Shown one piece after another: positions 27,262-36,943 of a DNA stretch of 64,000 nucleotides. Every line of letters starts with the position of its first letter. The first letter of the stretch is position 1. Origin of the DNA: Myxococcota bacterium (GTDB lineage: Bacteria; Myxococcota_A; UBA9160; SMWR01); contig JAKVBI010000020.1 of NCBI GenBank assembly GCA_022447545.1, forward strand, positions 1 to 64,000, read 5' to 3'. The notes below the pieces were generated by a model. It made no database searches. It was not told the DNA's origin and was given only the letters and a program-made list of their open reading frames with translations. The translations under genes were made by a program, and so were the position numbers.

Positions 27262-28461
27262 TCAGCTCGAAGGCGGATCTACATTGTAGAGTTTTGCCGC
27301 GTTGTCGAAGAGGAGTTTCTTACGCTGCTCGGCGGGGGCATCCCCCAGGCCAGCTTCTATTTTCTCGCGAACGTCTCCGTAGAGACAGACTGGATGGGGG
27401 TAGTCGGTCTCGAAGAGAATGTTGTCAACGGGAATTTTATCGAGCATGTGTCCCGGTGCGTACTCCTCGAACCAGTAACAGCCATAGACCTGGCGCGCAA
27501 AATACTCGCTCGGCTTCATCGTGAATTCGGGGCGTTGCTTCGCGACCTTTCCATAAGAGAAGGTATGGTCGGCGGCTTCGAGCAGGAAGGGAATGAAGCC
27601 GATCCCACTTTCGACCGAAACGAATTTCAGATCGGGATAGCGTGGAAGAATGCCGGAAAAGAGCAGGTCGACGATCTGCCGACCGTTCTCGAGGAAAAGA
27701 CCAATCGATGTCTGCGCGTTGATGCCTCCCGGTCCGTAGAGCTCGATTCGCTCGGGCGTCCACTCATTTCCCGTGAACTCACCGGAACCGATGTGGAAGC
27801 TGATCGGGAGGTCGTGCGCCTGTGCGCACTCCCAAAGAGGGTTCCAATGTGGACTCGCCAGTGACGGCATGCCGTGGTCTTGAGGTGCACCCGTAAACAG
27901 AACACCGCGGTGCCCTTTCTTTGCAGTTCGCTCGATTTCCTTGACGCACGCTTCGACATCCCAGAAGGGCATCGCCGCAATGGCAATGAACCGTTCCGGT
28001 GCCGGAGCGCACCAGTCTGTCAGAAAGTCGTTGTAGGCGCGCACGCACTCCAGCATCAGTTCCGGCTCGGCCAGGTTCAGAAACGCTTGTGAGCCGAACC
28101 CACCCACATTCGGGTAGATCGCCATCGCCCAGATTCGGATCGAATCCATGTACTCGAGGCGTGCATGAGCGTCGTGAGCCGCCTTTGGAATCTCGTCGAA
28201 ACCGGAAGGAGCGGCTGGGAAAGGCTCAGGCCACCCAGCGACAGCGGTGTGACCCAGAGGAATCGTCGAGTTCTGTTCTTTGCCAACGACCCAGACTTCG
28301 AATCCGCTTTCTTCGTTCCGAACCACGCGAGGCGCCTGGTCCTGCCATTTTCTGGGAAGGCGGCTCGAGAACAGATCGGGCGGTTCGGAGACGTGGGTGT
28401 CATTGTCGATCACCCAGTCCAGAGACCGGCTCTGGTTCTGAGCGGATTGAAGATTGGTCAT
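27262..28461 (-). CDS. Amidohydrolase family 2 (ACMSD-like) metal-dependent hydrolase
   Basis: About 399 residues from ATG 28461 (GTG 28494 would add 11). The TIM-barrel motifs are visible: WVIDNDTHVSEPPDLF at the N-terminus with the metal-binding D-x-x-H-x-x-E-P pattern, ISFHIGSGEF in the middle and LFETDYPHP near the C-terminus with the catalytic Asp. Such proteins are decarboxylases or hydrolases of carboxylated aromatic or related substrates and are common next to LLM and SDR genes in environmental deltaproteobacteria. The substrate is unknown. Confidence 0.88.
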   Translation of the reverse strand: MTNLQSAQNQSRSLDWVIDNDTHVSEPPDLFSSRLPRKWQDQAPRVVRNEESGFEVWVVGKEQNSTIPLGHTAVAGWPEPFPAAPSGFDEIPKAAHDAHARLEYMDSIRIWAMAIYPNVGGFGSQAFLNLAEPELMLECVRAYNDFLTDWCAPAPERFIAIAAMPFWDVEACVKEIERTAKKGHRGVLFTGAPQDHGMPSLASPHWNPLWECAQAHDLPISFHIGSGEFTGNEWTPERIELYGPGGINAQTSIGLFLENGRQIVDLLFSGILPRYPDLKFVSVESGIGFIPFLLEAADHTFSYGKVAKQRPEFTMKPSEYFARQVYGCYWFEEYAPGHMLDKIPVDNILFETDYPHPVCLYGDVREKIEAGLGDAPAEQRKKLLFDNAAKLYNVDPPSS

Positions 28462-28801
28462 TTTGGGTCGAGGCCTCTCGGTTGGGTCAATCACTTGCTA
28501 CCGGGTGGGGCGATTCTATCCCATCGCGCCGCTTACGGTATCTGAAGGCTGATCCGCCGCTCAGGTCCTCGCACACGCCTCCCACGCTCGGGGATCGGGA
28601 CCGCGAAGATCAGCTCCACTTCGAAATGCCTCGATATTGTCCATGTGGAGCCCAGAATTGGTGGCAACAGCGCGTTCACGTTCCGGGGCGCCTCGTCAAG
28701 GTCTGGCGCACCAGCGGCGAATTCCAACGATGAGGTACTCCCTGGGTCGAAGCGAACGCTTACACCGCAGAGCTGAGGTCTGGAACCAAGAGTTCTTTCG
28801 A
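28462..28801. other. Gene-free spacer
   Basis: About 340 bases between the fourth APH-fold gene and the amidohydrolase, both on the minus strand. Open frames here have no convincing composition or start. No clear terminator or repeat was seen. Confidence 0.4.
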
Positions 28802-29884
28802 TTAGTGGAGGATCGCATCGTGGATTGCCGATTCGTTGTCCTCGACCCAGCGAACCCATTGACACGTGCGCTCGAGGATTTCGATCAAATCCGAAATCAC
28901 TTTCCTCTTGTCTTCCTTCCTCGCCAGTTTTTTCATGGTATTCGTTGCTTTTTTTTGCGCCTTTGCGAGTCGTTGCGCCTGGAAGACCGTTGTTATCGCC
29001 TTTGCTTCTGAGGAATCAATTGTTTCTGTCTCTCGATACGCGTCCATCCATAGTTCGACGCGCTGAAGATCGAGGTGCGGATTGTATGCCTCATCGCCCT
29101 TTCCATGGAATCCACAGAAACTCTTCAGCGAGTATGCAAAGTCGAGAGCTCGGTACTCCAGTGCTGCGCGGTCGAAATCGACTACGCCTGCAATTTGGTC
29201 TCCCTGATAGATCAGCGCAGACTTTCCCATTGACCCTTGAATCACTGTCTGCTCAAGGTGCGGTAGAGAATCACTGAATTGTGATGTGACACCTTCGAGC
29301 CTGGCCTGAAGGTAGTCGAGAATTTCTTCAAGTAGTTCCTGCTGGTCGGATCCTACGTGCTCGGCAGCACAACGCTTGAGTGTTTCGACCCCTCCTAGAC
29401 CCTCGGGTCGGAGGGAATCGAAAACCGAAGCGTCTCGAGAATACCGTTCGAATGGGTAGTCGCGGACCAGTGAGTGGTATCGCCCAAGCGCACGCGCCGA
29501 TTCGCACAGATGTTGGGTGTTCTCACGTTCGTAGGGCCCTCCATGGATCCGCCTCGTGATGATGTAGAGCAATCCCTCGTGCTCGAGGTATCCGTTCTTC
29601 AAACGGGTATGCATGAGTTCTGGACCCGAGTATCCCTTGGAATGCAAATAATCGATCAATTGCACTTCAAATTCGAGGCTCTTCAAGATCTTGCGTTTTG
29701 GGCTGGAACGCCGAATCACGTATTCACCGGAACTCGTATTCAGGAAAAACGACTGATTGGAATGGCCCTTGGGTGTGCGTTCATGCGACATCCAGGTCCC
29801 GAGTTCATAGGCTTCCTGTAGAGCGTTGATCTGTTGTTCAGACAGGAAGTTTTTTTTCTTTCGCGTCTTCAATTCCGTAGACAT
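28802..29884 (-). CDS. APH-fold phosphotransferase-like protein with degenerate catalytic loop (fourth copy)
   Basis: A 360-residue protein of the aminoglycoside phosphotransferase/HSK fold. The N-terminal GHSNQSFFLNTSSGEYVIRR (41-59) is typical of this family. The Brenner motif HGDxxxxN is replaced: residues 216-218 are Gln-Gly-Ser and the Asn position (223) is Ala. The metal-binding DFD at 236-238 is kept. It is therefore probably not a standard kinase. A basic/coiled C-terminal region (about 285-330) follows. Last gene of the long exporter run, 45 bases after the MacB-type permease gene. Confidence 0.8.
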   Translation of the reverse strand: MSTELKTRKKKNFLSEQQINALQEAYELGTWMSHERTPKGHSNQSFFLNTSSGEYVIRRSSPKRKILKSLEFEVQLIDYLHSKGYSGPELMHTRLKNGYLEHEGLLYIITRRIHGGPYERENTQHLCESARALGRYHSLVRDYPFERYSRDASVFDSLRPEGLGGVETLKRCAAEHVGSDQQELLEEILDYLQARLEGVTSQFSDSLPHLEQTVIQGSMGKSALIYQGDQIAGVVDFDRAALEYRALDFAYSLKSFCGFHGKGDEAYNPHLDLQRVELWMDAYRETETIDSSEAKAITTVFQAQRLAKAQKKATNTMKKLARKEDKRKVISDLIEILERTCQWVRWVEDNESAIHDAILH

Positions 29885-29929
29885 GTGTTGTCCTTTCGGG
29901 AGCTTTCGCGCCCCTGATTGTGCCTGTCG

Positions 29930-31174
29930 TTACTCGAATCGTAGAGCTGAGATCGGGTTCATCTTCGCAGCGCGTCGCGCTGGATAGAGGCCGAAGACAA
30001 TACCTACCAAGCCCGAAATTCCGAAAGCGAGACATGTGCTGTACACTGAAATTACAGTCTCCCACCCAGCGAACAGATTGATCGATTTTGCCATGATGGA
30101 GCCCAGTAGAATTCCAGCCAATCCACCTGTCATACTGATTAATACCGTCTCGATAAGAAACTGTTCCATGATCGCGCCTTCAGTCGCGCCCATTGCGCGG
30201 CGAACACCAATTTCCTTCGTGCGTTCCGTGACGGTCGTCAGCATGATGTTCATGATCCCGATGCCCCCCACGAGCAATGAGATGAATGCAATCGCTCCCA
30301 TCACGATATTGAAAACTCGTTGGGTACTCTGCGCCTGAGCAAGAAGTTCAGCCGGGACGACGATCTCGAAATCTTCGACGCCGTGGTGGGAGCGCTTTAA
30401 TAGTCGATCGACGATTTCAGCTACGATGCCAACCTGTTGAGAGTTCACGACTTGAATTGCAAGTTCCTGAACACCTTTCCCACGGTCACCATTGGGAAAT
30501 CGCGCTGAAGCTGTCGTAATGGGCACATAGATGTCTTTGTTGATGTTTCGAAGCTTAATGACAGAGGTTCGGCCTTCGCGAAGTTCCTTCGTCTCCATTA
30601 CACCAACTACAGTGAACCAGGTTTCCCCGATTCGAATACGGCGTCCAATCGGGTTCAAGTAGCCAAAGAGTTCGGTTCTCGACTCCGCGCCGAGCACGGC
30701 GATTCTTTTTGCCTCAGCGACGTCGAGAGAACTGATAAACCGGCCTTCTGTCACATGAAAGTCAGTGACGCTTGAGTAATCACTCGTGGTCGCAACGACT
30801 CTTCCTGTTGCTTCCCGATTTTTCCTGAACACGGGCTCGCTCACGAATCGACTTACAGCGACACCGGCGAGAGATGGAATACTCTCTCGGATCATTTCAC
30901 TATCAGCGTAGGTGAGGCCCAATGAACCCTTCGAGTCTGACTCCTCTTTCGCCTCGCCAATCAAATCCAGATGGTTGATTCGAATGTTGTTGGTCCCCAA
31001 GAGGCGAATTTGTTCTAACGCAGTCTTCCTGGCTCCATCAGCGATGGAGAGCATCGAAATCACGGCTCCGACACCAAAAATGATCCCGAGGGTCGTCAGG
31101 ACCGAGCGAAGTTTGTGGGCGAGAATGCTGCGTACGCCTGTCTTCAAACTGTCGATTTGAAAGGTCAACTTCAT
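29930..31174 (-). CDS. MacB-type ABC transporter permease (FtsX domain)
   Basis: A 414-residue permease with the MacB_PCD periplasmic domain (about 45-250) and an FtsX domain. It starts with KTGVRSILAHKLRSVLTTLGIIFGVGAVISML, the family N-terminal helix, and has three further membrane segments at the C-terminus, with TERTKEIGVRRAMGA, the FtsX signature. It moves substrates from periplasm to outer channel by mechanotransmission with the adaptor and TolC. The adjacent ATPase ends one base before its start. Confidence 0.93.
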   Translation of the reverse strand: MKLTFQIDSLKTGVRSILAHKLRSVLTTLGIIFGVGAVISMLSIADGARKTALEQIRLLGTNNIRINHLDLIGEAKEESDSKGSLGLTYADSEMIRESIPSLAGVAVSRFVSEPVFRKNREATGRVVATTSDYSSVTDFHVTEGRFISSLDVAEAKRIAVLGAESRTELFGYLNPIGRRIRIGETWFTVVGVMETKELREGRTSVIKLRNINKDIYVPITTASARFPNGDRGKGVQELAIQVVNSQQVGIVAEIVDRLLKRSHHGVEDFEIVVPAELLAQAQSTQRVFNIVMGAIAFISLLVGGIGIMNIMLTTVTERTKEIGVRRAMGATEGAIMEQFLIETVLISMTGGLAGILLGSIMAKSINLFAGWETVISVYSTCLAFGISGLVGIVFGLYPARRAAKMNPISALRFE

Positions 31175-31906
31175 CTACATCGAAGCCTCTGCACTGACAT
31201 CGTATTGGTCAACGAGAAGGTCTAGGTCGGATCCCACCAGTTCGCGTGAGATCGATCCGTCCTGCATCATGACAACGCGTCTGGCATGGCGGGCTTTGGC
31301 GACATCGTGTGTGACCATCAAAATGGTAACACCCATGGAGTTCAATCCATCGAGGACTTCCATGATGTCGTTTCCGGTCTTCGTGTCGAGGTTGCCCGTT
31401 GGTTCGTCGGCTAAAAGAATGTCTGGTTCCGTGACAAGGGCCCGGGCGATGGCGACCCGCTGGCATTCGCCTCCAGACAGTTCAGTCGGTCGGTGGTTCT
31501 CTCGCTTTGCGAGCCCGACTCTATCGAGCATCTGCCTCGAAAGTTCGATTCGCTTCGAGACTCCGACGCCCCTGTAGACCAAAGGTACTTCGACGTTCTC
31601 GACGACGCTCAGCTGTGGAATCAAATTGAACGACTGAAACACGAAACCCACTTTTTCGTTTCGCAATTTCGAGAGTGCTAAATCCGACATGCCTTCGACA
31701 AGGGTCCCGTCGAGCCAATACTTTCCCGTAGAGGGCTGGTCCAAACAACCAATCAAATGCATCAACGTGGATTTGCCTGACCCCGAAGGTCCCATTACGG
31801 CCACATAATCGCCGCGTGAAACTGAAAAGCTCACACCTCGAAGCGCAGAAACTTCGGAAGCGCCCATGGAGTAGGTCTTCGTCAATTTTTCGATGTGAAT
31901 CAGCAT
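31175..31906 (-). CDS. MacB-type ABC transporter ATP-binding protein
   Basis: A 243-residue LolD/MacB-class ATPase. I start it at ATG 31906 (MLIHIEKLTKTY); a longer reading would run into the adaptor gene. Walker A is GPSGSGKST, the Q-loop FVFQSFNLI, the signature LSGGECQR and Walker B ILLADEPTGNLD, followed by the H-loop VTHD. The split of ATPase and permease, unlike Escherichia coli MacB, is common in other bacteria. Confidence 0.93.
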   Translation of the reverse strand: MLIHIEKLTKTYSMGASEVSALRGVSFSVSRGDYVAVMGPSGSGKSTLMHLIGCLDQPSTGKYWLDGTLVEGMSDLALSKLRNEKVGFVFQSFNLIPQLSVVENVEVPLVYRGVGVSKRIELSRQMLDRVGLAKRENHRPTELSGGECQRVAIARALVTEPDILLADEPTGNLDTKTGNDIMEVLDGLNSMGVTILMVTHDVAKARHARRVVMMQDGSISRELVGSDLDLLVDQYDVSAEASM

Positions 31907-31919
31907 CCAGAAGTGGACC

Positions 31920-33179
31920 TCATTCTTTCGGAGGCCGAGCCAAGAGAACTTTGTCGCCCTCTTCGACACCCGCTGTAATAACCGCCACCCGCTCGCTGCT
32001 CCCCCCGATGCCGATCCGTCGCAACTCGACTTCACCGCCAGTTTCGACATAGGCGATCGGTTCATTCAAATCGTCAAGAAACACTCCAGAGACAGGGAAA
32101 TAGAAAACGTCTTGGTGTTCGCTGACCAAGAGGTCAACCGTTGTCGATAGACCGGGTTTGAGACGGTTGTCGTTTCCCATTACGCTGATGGTGACATCGA
32201 AAACTTTGATTCCCGTGGGCTTGCCTGTGATCTTGCTGATTTTTTGACGTGCAAGCATCGAGATGTAAGTGACCTCCCCGTTGAATTCCAAATCCGGATA
32301 GGCATCGAGTCGGAGTTTTGCCTGCGTTCCGAGTTTGACTTTGGACAAGTCGACCTCTCCAATTTCTGTATCGACAACCATGCTGGAAATATCGGGGAGA
32401 TACATCAGTTCCATCCCTTCGAATGGCGTCATTCCGACTTGGATCTTCCGTGAAGTCGCTCCGCTTCCAAAGCTTGCCAATACGACCAGGCCTTCTCTGG
32501 GGGCGCGGATGGTTCCCTCATCGAGTTTTCGTTGCTGCTGTTCGACTTCTTGTGATGCGTAGGCAACGCTCGCATGCGCAGCTCTGACCGCCGCTTCGAA
32601 GGAGGTCGTCTGGCTCCTGACCTCTTCGTACATCAATCGAGCGCTCTCGACTTCGTTCTGTGTGATGAAACCCTTCTCGGCCAATTCAGGGAGGCCCTGA
32701 TAGTCGAGGCGTGCCTGTTTTTCTTTCGATTGATGTGCGGCGAGATCGCTTTTGGCTTTAACGAGATCCGCCTCTGCAACGGCCATCGCTGATTCTGATG
32801 CAGCTTTTGCGATGATGTATTTTTCAGCCTCGAACTTCACAAGAGGGTCACCCTCCTTGACCCATGAGCCTTCGGGCGCCAACCAAATAATTCTCTTGTC
32901 ATTCGAAGCGTTAATGGTGGCCTGGTGCTCGGCTCTTAATTCTCCGGATTCGGTAATTGTGATCTGGATGTCCCCCCGCTTTACCAAAGCGGTTGGAATT
33001 GATTTGACCGAACCACCCGAGAATAATCCGCTTGCTAACCAAATTGCGATGCCACCAAACACGACTCCGGCGGCGATACGCAATCCAAGCCTCGTGGAAT
33101 CCGGGCGTTGGGATTCTGACGATATCTCGGAGATTCCAAGTGTGTTTCGAGTTTCGGTAGACGACGTCATCAATTTCAC
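31920..33179 (-). CDS. Periplasmic adaptor (MacA/HlyD family)
   Basis: A 419-residue membrane fusion protein. A cytoplasmic tail of about 30 residues and one membrane segment (about 33-53) precede a lipoyl-like domain, an alpha-helical hairpin (about 125-215) rich in Lys/Gln/Glu, a second lipoyl half (GTIRAPREGLVVL) and a beta-barrel domain. It links the MacB-type inner-membrane complex to the TolC-type channel encoded immediately before it. Confidence 0.92.
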   Translation of the reverse strand: MKLMTSSTETRNTLGISEISSESQRPDSTRLGLRIAAGVVFGGIAIWLASGLFSGGSVKSIPTALVKRGDIQITITESGELRAEHQATINASNDKRIIWLAPEGSWVKEGDPLVKFEAEKYIIAKAASESAMAVAEADLVKAKSDLAAHQSKEKQARLDYQGLPELAEKGFITQNEVESARLMYEEVRSQTTSFEAAVRAAHASVAYASQEVEQQQRKLDEGTIRAPREGLVVLASFGSGATSRKIQVGMTPFEGMELMYLPDISSMVVDTEIGEVDLSKVKLGTQAKLRLDAYPDLEFNGEVTYISMLARQKISKITGKPTGIKVFDVTISVMGNDNRLKPGLSTTVDLLVSEHQDVFYFPVSGVFLDDLNEPIAYVETGGEVELRRIGIGGSSERVAVITAGVEEGDKVLLARPPKE

Positions 33180-33189
33180 CTTTCGTCGC

Positions 33190-34710
33190 TCAAATCGTCG
33201 AGCCTATCCGAGCCTCCAATTCCGCCAAAGCAATTGCATACTGTGCGATCGCATCAAGCAGAGAGATCTCAGCATCGAGTAATTCGGTTTGGGAATCTGT
33301 AATGTCAAGGTTGTTAGCGAGCCCGAGTTTGAATCGAACAGTTGCAACTTCGTGCTTTTCCCGTGCCTGTTCGACCGCATCGGTTAACGGTTTTATGAGT
33401 TGCATTCGCGTGTCCAAGACGATTGCTGCTTCTCGAACCAGCAACTCAATTTGCCGCTGCTGATTTTCGTAACGCTTCTGGACTCGATCTCGGTTCAACC
33501 TCGCAGTGGACAAACTAGATTTCGCAGCCACATTTCCCAATGGGAACTCGAATTCCAGTCCCGCAGTAACGGCTTGTTGATCGAGATCCCATGCGTCATT
33601 GAATCTGGTGGTTCCCGATTGCGAAAATGCGTCGAAGCTTCCCCGCAGATTCAGGGTCGGGAGAAGAGCGTTTTCCTTGACGCGGACGTCTAGATCGCTT
33701 TTCTTGAGCTCGGTTGAAATTTCCATCAGTTCAGGGCGGTATTGCATTGCCAGTTGAATCCATTCCTCGACTTTGAGTGGTATGGGCTCGAAGTTGAGGT
33801 TGTTTTCAGCGAGTACGACCTGGGTGGATATGGGTAGTCCAAGCACGTCACGAAGCGTGTTTTGACTGAGCTGTAGATCGCCCGTTTGTTCTGCGAGCCG
33901 CGCTAAGTCATCGGAGAGTTGGAGTTGCGCGCTGACAACGTCACGTCGCCCTCCTCGCCCGGCCTTGAAGAGAGCCGTTGAGGACTCGACAAGTTCCTGG
34001 TCCCTTTCAATCGATTGTTCGGTGGCGAGAATGATCCGTTTGGAAAGTTGTGCGAGGTAGTAAGCAGTTTTTGTTTTGGCCGTGATATCGAGAATCGTTG
34101 CTCGCAAGACGGCGTTTTCGATCTCAAGGTTGTATTTGGCGTCCTGGATGTCACGACGTGCCACGAATATTCGCCCACCGCGCAGCAGGGGTTGGTTGAA
34201 AATCACGCCTGCTCGTGATTCCCAACTATTCGGCCCCTGCTGATCGGTGTCGTGTGACGCGCTCGTGGATAGTTCGATAGACCCACCCGTTGGTAACAGT
34301 TGAGTCAACCCGACTTGCGGTGAATAGGAGTTGAGCCGATCTCGCTCCCCTCCGCTGCTTCGATCTACCGTGAGGTCACTTCCGAAACCGAAAGATGCAT
34401 TCGATGTGGGGTCAAATTTTGCTTCCTGTGCGGCGATTTCCGGGATCAGAGAATCTCGAGCGAGCGTTTGAATTTGAAGATCAAAATTGTTCTTCAAGGT
34501 GACCTCAAGAGCTTGTTCGAGAGTGAGGGTAATCGTGTCTCCCTCTGGGACCGGCGGTTGGCCCTTTTCGACGTTTTGGATCAGGTCACGGAGGAAATTG
34601 AGGTTGAGATCAGCAACGTTGCCAACCTCGATTCGTTCGTCGAGCGACCAAATTGGCATCGCGAGCAGCAATGATCCAATTAACGAGCCCAAAAGAAGCT
34701 TGTGATTCAT
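33190..34710 (-). CDS. TolC-family outer-membrane efflux channel
   Basis: A 506-residue outer-membrane efflux protein with a signal peptide (MNHKLLLGSLIGSLLLAMPIWS) and two OEP repeats (about 60-270 and 290-500), each with long helices and TolC-like features: LTLEQALEVTLKNNFDL and the final ITDSQTELLDAEISLLDAIAQY. Located directly upstream of the adaptor by 10 bases, so the three genes form a full tripartite exporter. Confidence 0.93.
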   Translation of the reverse strand: MNHKLLLGSLIGSLLLAMPIWSLDERIEVGNVADLNLNFLRDLIQNVEKGQPPVPEGDTITLTLEQALEVTLKNNFDLQIQTLARDSLIPEIAAQEAKFDPTSNASFGFGSDLTVDRSSGGERDRLNSYSPQVGLTQLLPTGGSIELSTSASHDTDQQGPNSWESRAGVIFNQPLLRGGRIFVARRDIQDAKYNLEIENAVLRATILDITAKTKTAYYLAQLSKRIILATEQSIERDQELVESSTALFKAGRGGRRDVVSAQLQLSDDLARLAEQTGDLQLSQNTLRDVLGLPISTQVVLAENNLNFEPIPLKVEEWIQLAMQYRPELMEISTELKKSDLDVRVKENALLPTLNLRGSFDAFSQSGTTRFNDAWDLDQQAVTAGLEFEFPLGNVAAKSSLSTARLNRDRVQKRYENQQRQIELLVREAAIVLDTRMQLIKPLTDAVEQAREKHEVATVRFKLGLANNLDITDSQTELLDAEISLLDAIAQYAIALAELEARIGSTI

Positions 34711-34775
34711 CGAATCGTTCCAGCGTTATACATGGCCGTCCCACGGCTCATCGGTTGCTTGGAAAATTTCGCATT

Positions 34776-34792
34776 CTCGGTGGTAAACCGAG
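34776..34792 (-). other. Inverted repeat upstream of the TolC-type gene
   Basis: A 6-bp inverted repeat (CTCGGT / ACCGAG) with a 5-base loop lies in the 105-base gap between the DUF5666 and TolC-type genes. It lacks a following T run, so it could be an internal transcript element rather than a terminator. Confidence 0.3.
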
Positions 34793-34815
34793 GGCAAGTC
34801 GGAGGCGGTTCCAGA

Positions 34816-35349
34816 TCATTCCATTTCGATGATAGTTTTCGGGGTTACTTGAACCGCGACTCCATTCACCAAAAAGCTATTTGCTGCTCGATCGACGGAT
34901 CCGATTTTTCCTTCGAGGTCAGCATCGGCAGATGCACCAGGTTTCATTTCTTTGACCTGGATGTAATCGCCAACGAAGACGTCGTTTTTGAAGACACCCT
35001 TTGCCTTTGCCCGCTTTCCAGGTTCGATCTTCTGATAGTCGAGAGGTCTGCCCTCCCCACCGGCAACGAAACAGTCACCAGAACAATCAACACGTACACC
35101 TGCAACGGTCATCGTCTTCTTTTGATGGTCGACCTCCTGGATAATGCCTTTGATGCTGTCTTCGCCCGAGGGCGCACGCAAAACTGCCATTTCAACGGCA
35201 AGTATTGTTTGCATGTCGAAGATGCGACCTTCGACTTCTACCCGCGTTCCAGCGGAGATCTCTTCGGGCATCTGTGCGGTTGCCGAACTTGCAATCACTG
35301 TCGTAATCATCATGAGGAGAGCTCCTCCGATGTGTTTGGCATTCGTCAT
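34816..35349 (-). CDS. Secreted DUF5666-like protein
   Basis: About 177 residues from ATG 35349, which is preceded by GGAGGAACGCAAC and gives a clean signal peptide (ending ASSATAQ). The mature protein contains two OB-like repeats of the DUF5666 type, with KGIIQEVDHQKKTMTVAG and EGKIGSVDRAANSFLVNGVAV as the paired repeat units, and one CSGDC motif. No enzymatic role is known for the domain. A longer start (35391 or 35394) would overlap the preceding gene. It lies in the same orientation between the propeller and the efflux channel. Confidence 0.8.
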   Translation of the reverse strand: MTNAKHIGGALLMMITTVIASSATAQMPEEISAGTRVEVEGRIFDMQTILAVEMAVLRAPSGEDSIKGIIQEVDHQKKTMTVAGVRVDCSGDCFVAGGEGRPLDYQKIEPGKRAKAKGVFKNDVFVGDYIQVKEMKPGASADADLEGKIGSVDRAANSFLVNGVAVQVTPKTIIEME

Positions 35350-35390
35350 GTTGCGTTCCTCCACGTTTTTCATTGATTTGTTTTTCGACA

Positions 35391-36863
35391 TCAATTGATA
35401 GTTGCGATATCGAGTCGCATGAAGTCGATCATGAGGTTGTCTTTTCCAGTGCCTGGGGACCTCGAGATTTCGACTTCGAGTTTCCCATTTCGCAGATGTT
35501 CGAGAGCGTCAGGTGGCAGTTCGAGAACTGTTTCCGCAATAGGCCCGACTTTGAGCTGTTTGCTACGGCTCCCGATGACTTCGCCGATTACACGGTCTCC
35601 AACTTTGATGGAGTTTCGGCTCCCCCCGGTCGCACGGGCATCTCCTGCAACGAGAGTGATGCGTGCCCATACAGGAGTCCGACCTTCCAAATCGAATTCA
35701 TGGCGAAACCGCAGTGGTTTTGATTCGTCGATGACCAGCATGGAATCCGTTGCCGCGTGTTCCATTGGGTCGCGGTTATCCGGAGGATCCTCGGAGCGGA
35801 AAACATTGGATGGAATCCATTCACCGGGAGCCAGAACTCCATTGTGATCGAGGTCGCTCGCGGCAAATCCGGGTTCGTTTCCACGGAAACCGAAACCGTC
35901 GACATCCCCCAGGAGACTCGTCACCATCTGTCCCTCGTTCGGGCGTCGAACGAGTGCAAGTTCCAGAATTCGTCCGTCCGGGTGCTCTCCGATCATTCCA
36001 TCTGCGATGTAGAAACTCATCTTTGCGGGAGAATCAGTGGAGTCACTGGTGGGAGCCAGCGTAATCCCCTGCGGTCGCATCGCGCCGAGAGCCGTCAGAT
36101 CATAGGACGCGAGAAGTTCGCCATCCTGACTGACTTCAAAAAGAATCCCTCCCTTTCCACTTGCGAGGAAAAGGTGGTTACTTTCGGGATCGTAGACGAT
36201 TCCTTCGGCATCTCGAATTCCATAGTCTTTGAAACTCCAAGTCGACCGGTGATCCCCGTCCACCCCGAGCTCAATGACTTGTTGCGCACGACCGTCAGCG
36301 ATAATGAGGCTGTCACGTTCAGGGTCGTACGTGATTCCTTCAGGGTCGCGAGATCCGAGAGGCGACAGCTCAATTGTCTGGAGGAGCTTTCCCTGAAGAT
36401 CAATCTCGTAAACCTGAAGGCTGTCGTCATCCGTGACGAAAAGTGTTTTTCGATTCGGATGAAACAACACGCCCGTTGGCTCAGAAGTGAATCGGGTGAG
36501 GTCGATCGCCTTCTTCAGGTTGAAATTGTTTCCATCGAAACTGGTGCTCCACATGTTTTTTTGCTCGAATCTCGGAGAACCATTGATATCGGCATCCACG
36601 AGGTAGAAACCGCCTGATTCAGGTAAAAACGCGATTCCCGAGGGGTCTTCTGCGTGGAGACCTTTGGGCGTATAGGTGTCAAACCGGCGGACCAATGTCG
36701 CCCCCGCCGAGGCTTGTTGAGCATCGGCGAGAAGTAGGATTCCGATCAAAGCGGATCCGCAAAGGCCGAATAGTTTCTGGCGTTTGCTTGGGAATCGAGA
36801 AGTGGGTGTCGATCGTAGAGGTGTAGAGAACAACGTTATCTTCCTTTCAAGACCCGTAATCAT
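35391..36863 (-). CDS. Secreted beta-propeller protein (NHL/SdiA-regulated-like), unknown function
   Basis: A 490-residue exported protein. A long N-terminal leader (signal peptide near LIGILLLADAQQASA) precedes a propeller of repeated DPEGITYDPERDSLIIAD-type and DAEGIVYDPESNHLFLAS-type units, about 65-330, and a C-terminal region with an EF-hand-like stretch (DLDHNGVLAPGEW) that could bind calcium. The start is uncertain: a TTG further in has a better AGGAAG. It may be a periplasmic or extracellular carbohydrate or lipid binder. It overlaps nothing recognisable downstream except close spacing to the DUF5666 gene. Confidence 0.7.
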   Translation of the reverse strand: MITGLERKITLFSTPLRSTPTSRFPSKRQKLFGLCGSALIGILLLADAQQASAGATLVRRFDTYTPKGLHAEDPSGIAFLPESGGFYLVDADINGSPRFEQKNMWSTSFDGNNFNLKKAIDLTRFTSEPTGVLFHPNRKTLFVTDDDSLQVYEIDLQGKLLQTIELSPLGSRDPEGITYDPERDSLIIADGRAQQVIELGVDGDHRSTWSFKDYGIRDAEGIVYDPESNHLFLASGKGGILFEVSQDGELLASYDLTALGAMRPQGITLAPTSDSTDSPAKMSFYIADGMIGEHPDGRILELALVRRPNEGQMVTSLLGDVDGFGFRGNEPGFAASDLDHNGVLAPGEWIPSNVFRSEDPPDNRDPMEHAATDSMLVIDESKPLRFRHEFDLEGRTPVWARITLVAGDARATGGSRNSIKVGDRVIGEVIGSRSKQLKVGPIAETVLELPPDALEHLRNGKLEVEISRSPGTGKDNLMIDFMRLDIATIN

Positions 36864-36943
36864 GCATGTTGCGAGTTAGATTCAGATGAATCGAAGATTA
36901 GAATTCATTAAGGAATCGACATTCAGGCTTCGCTGGCCGGGGC

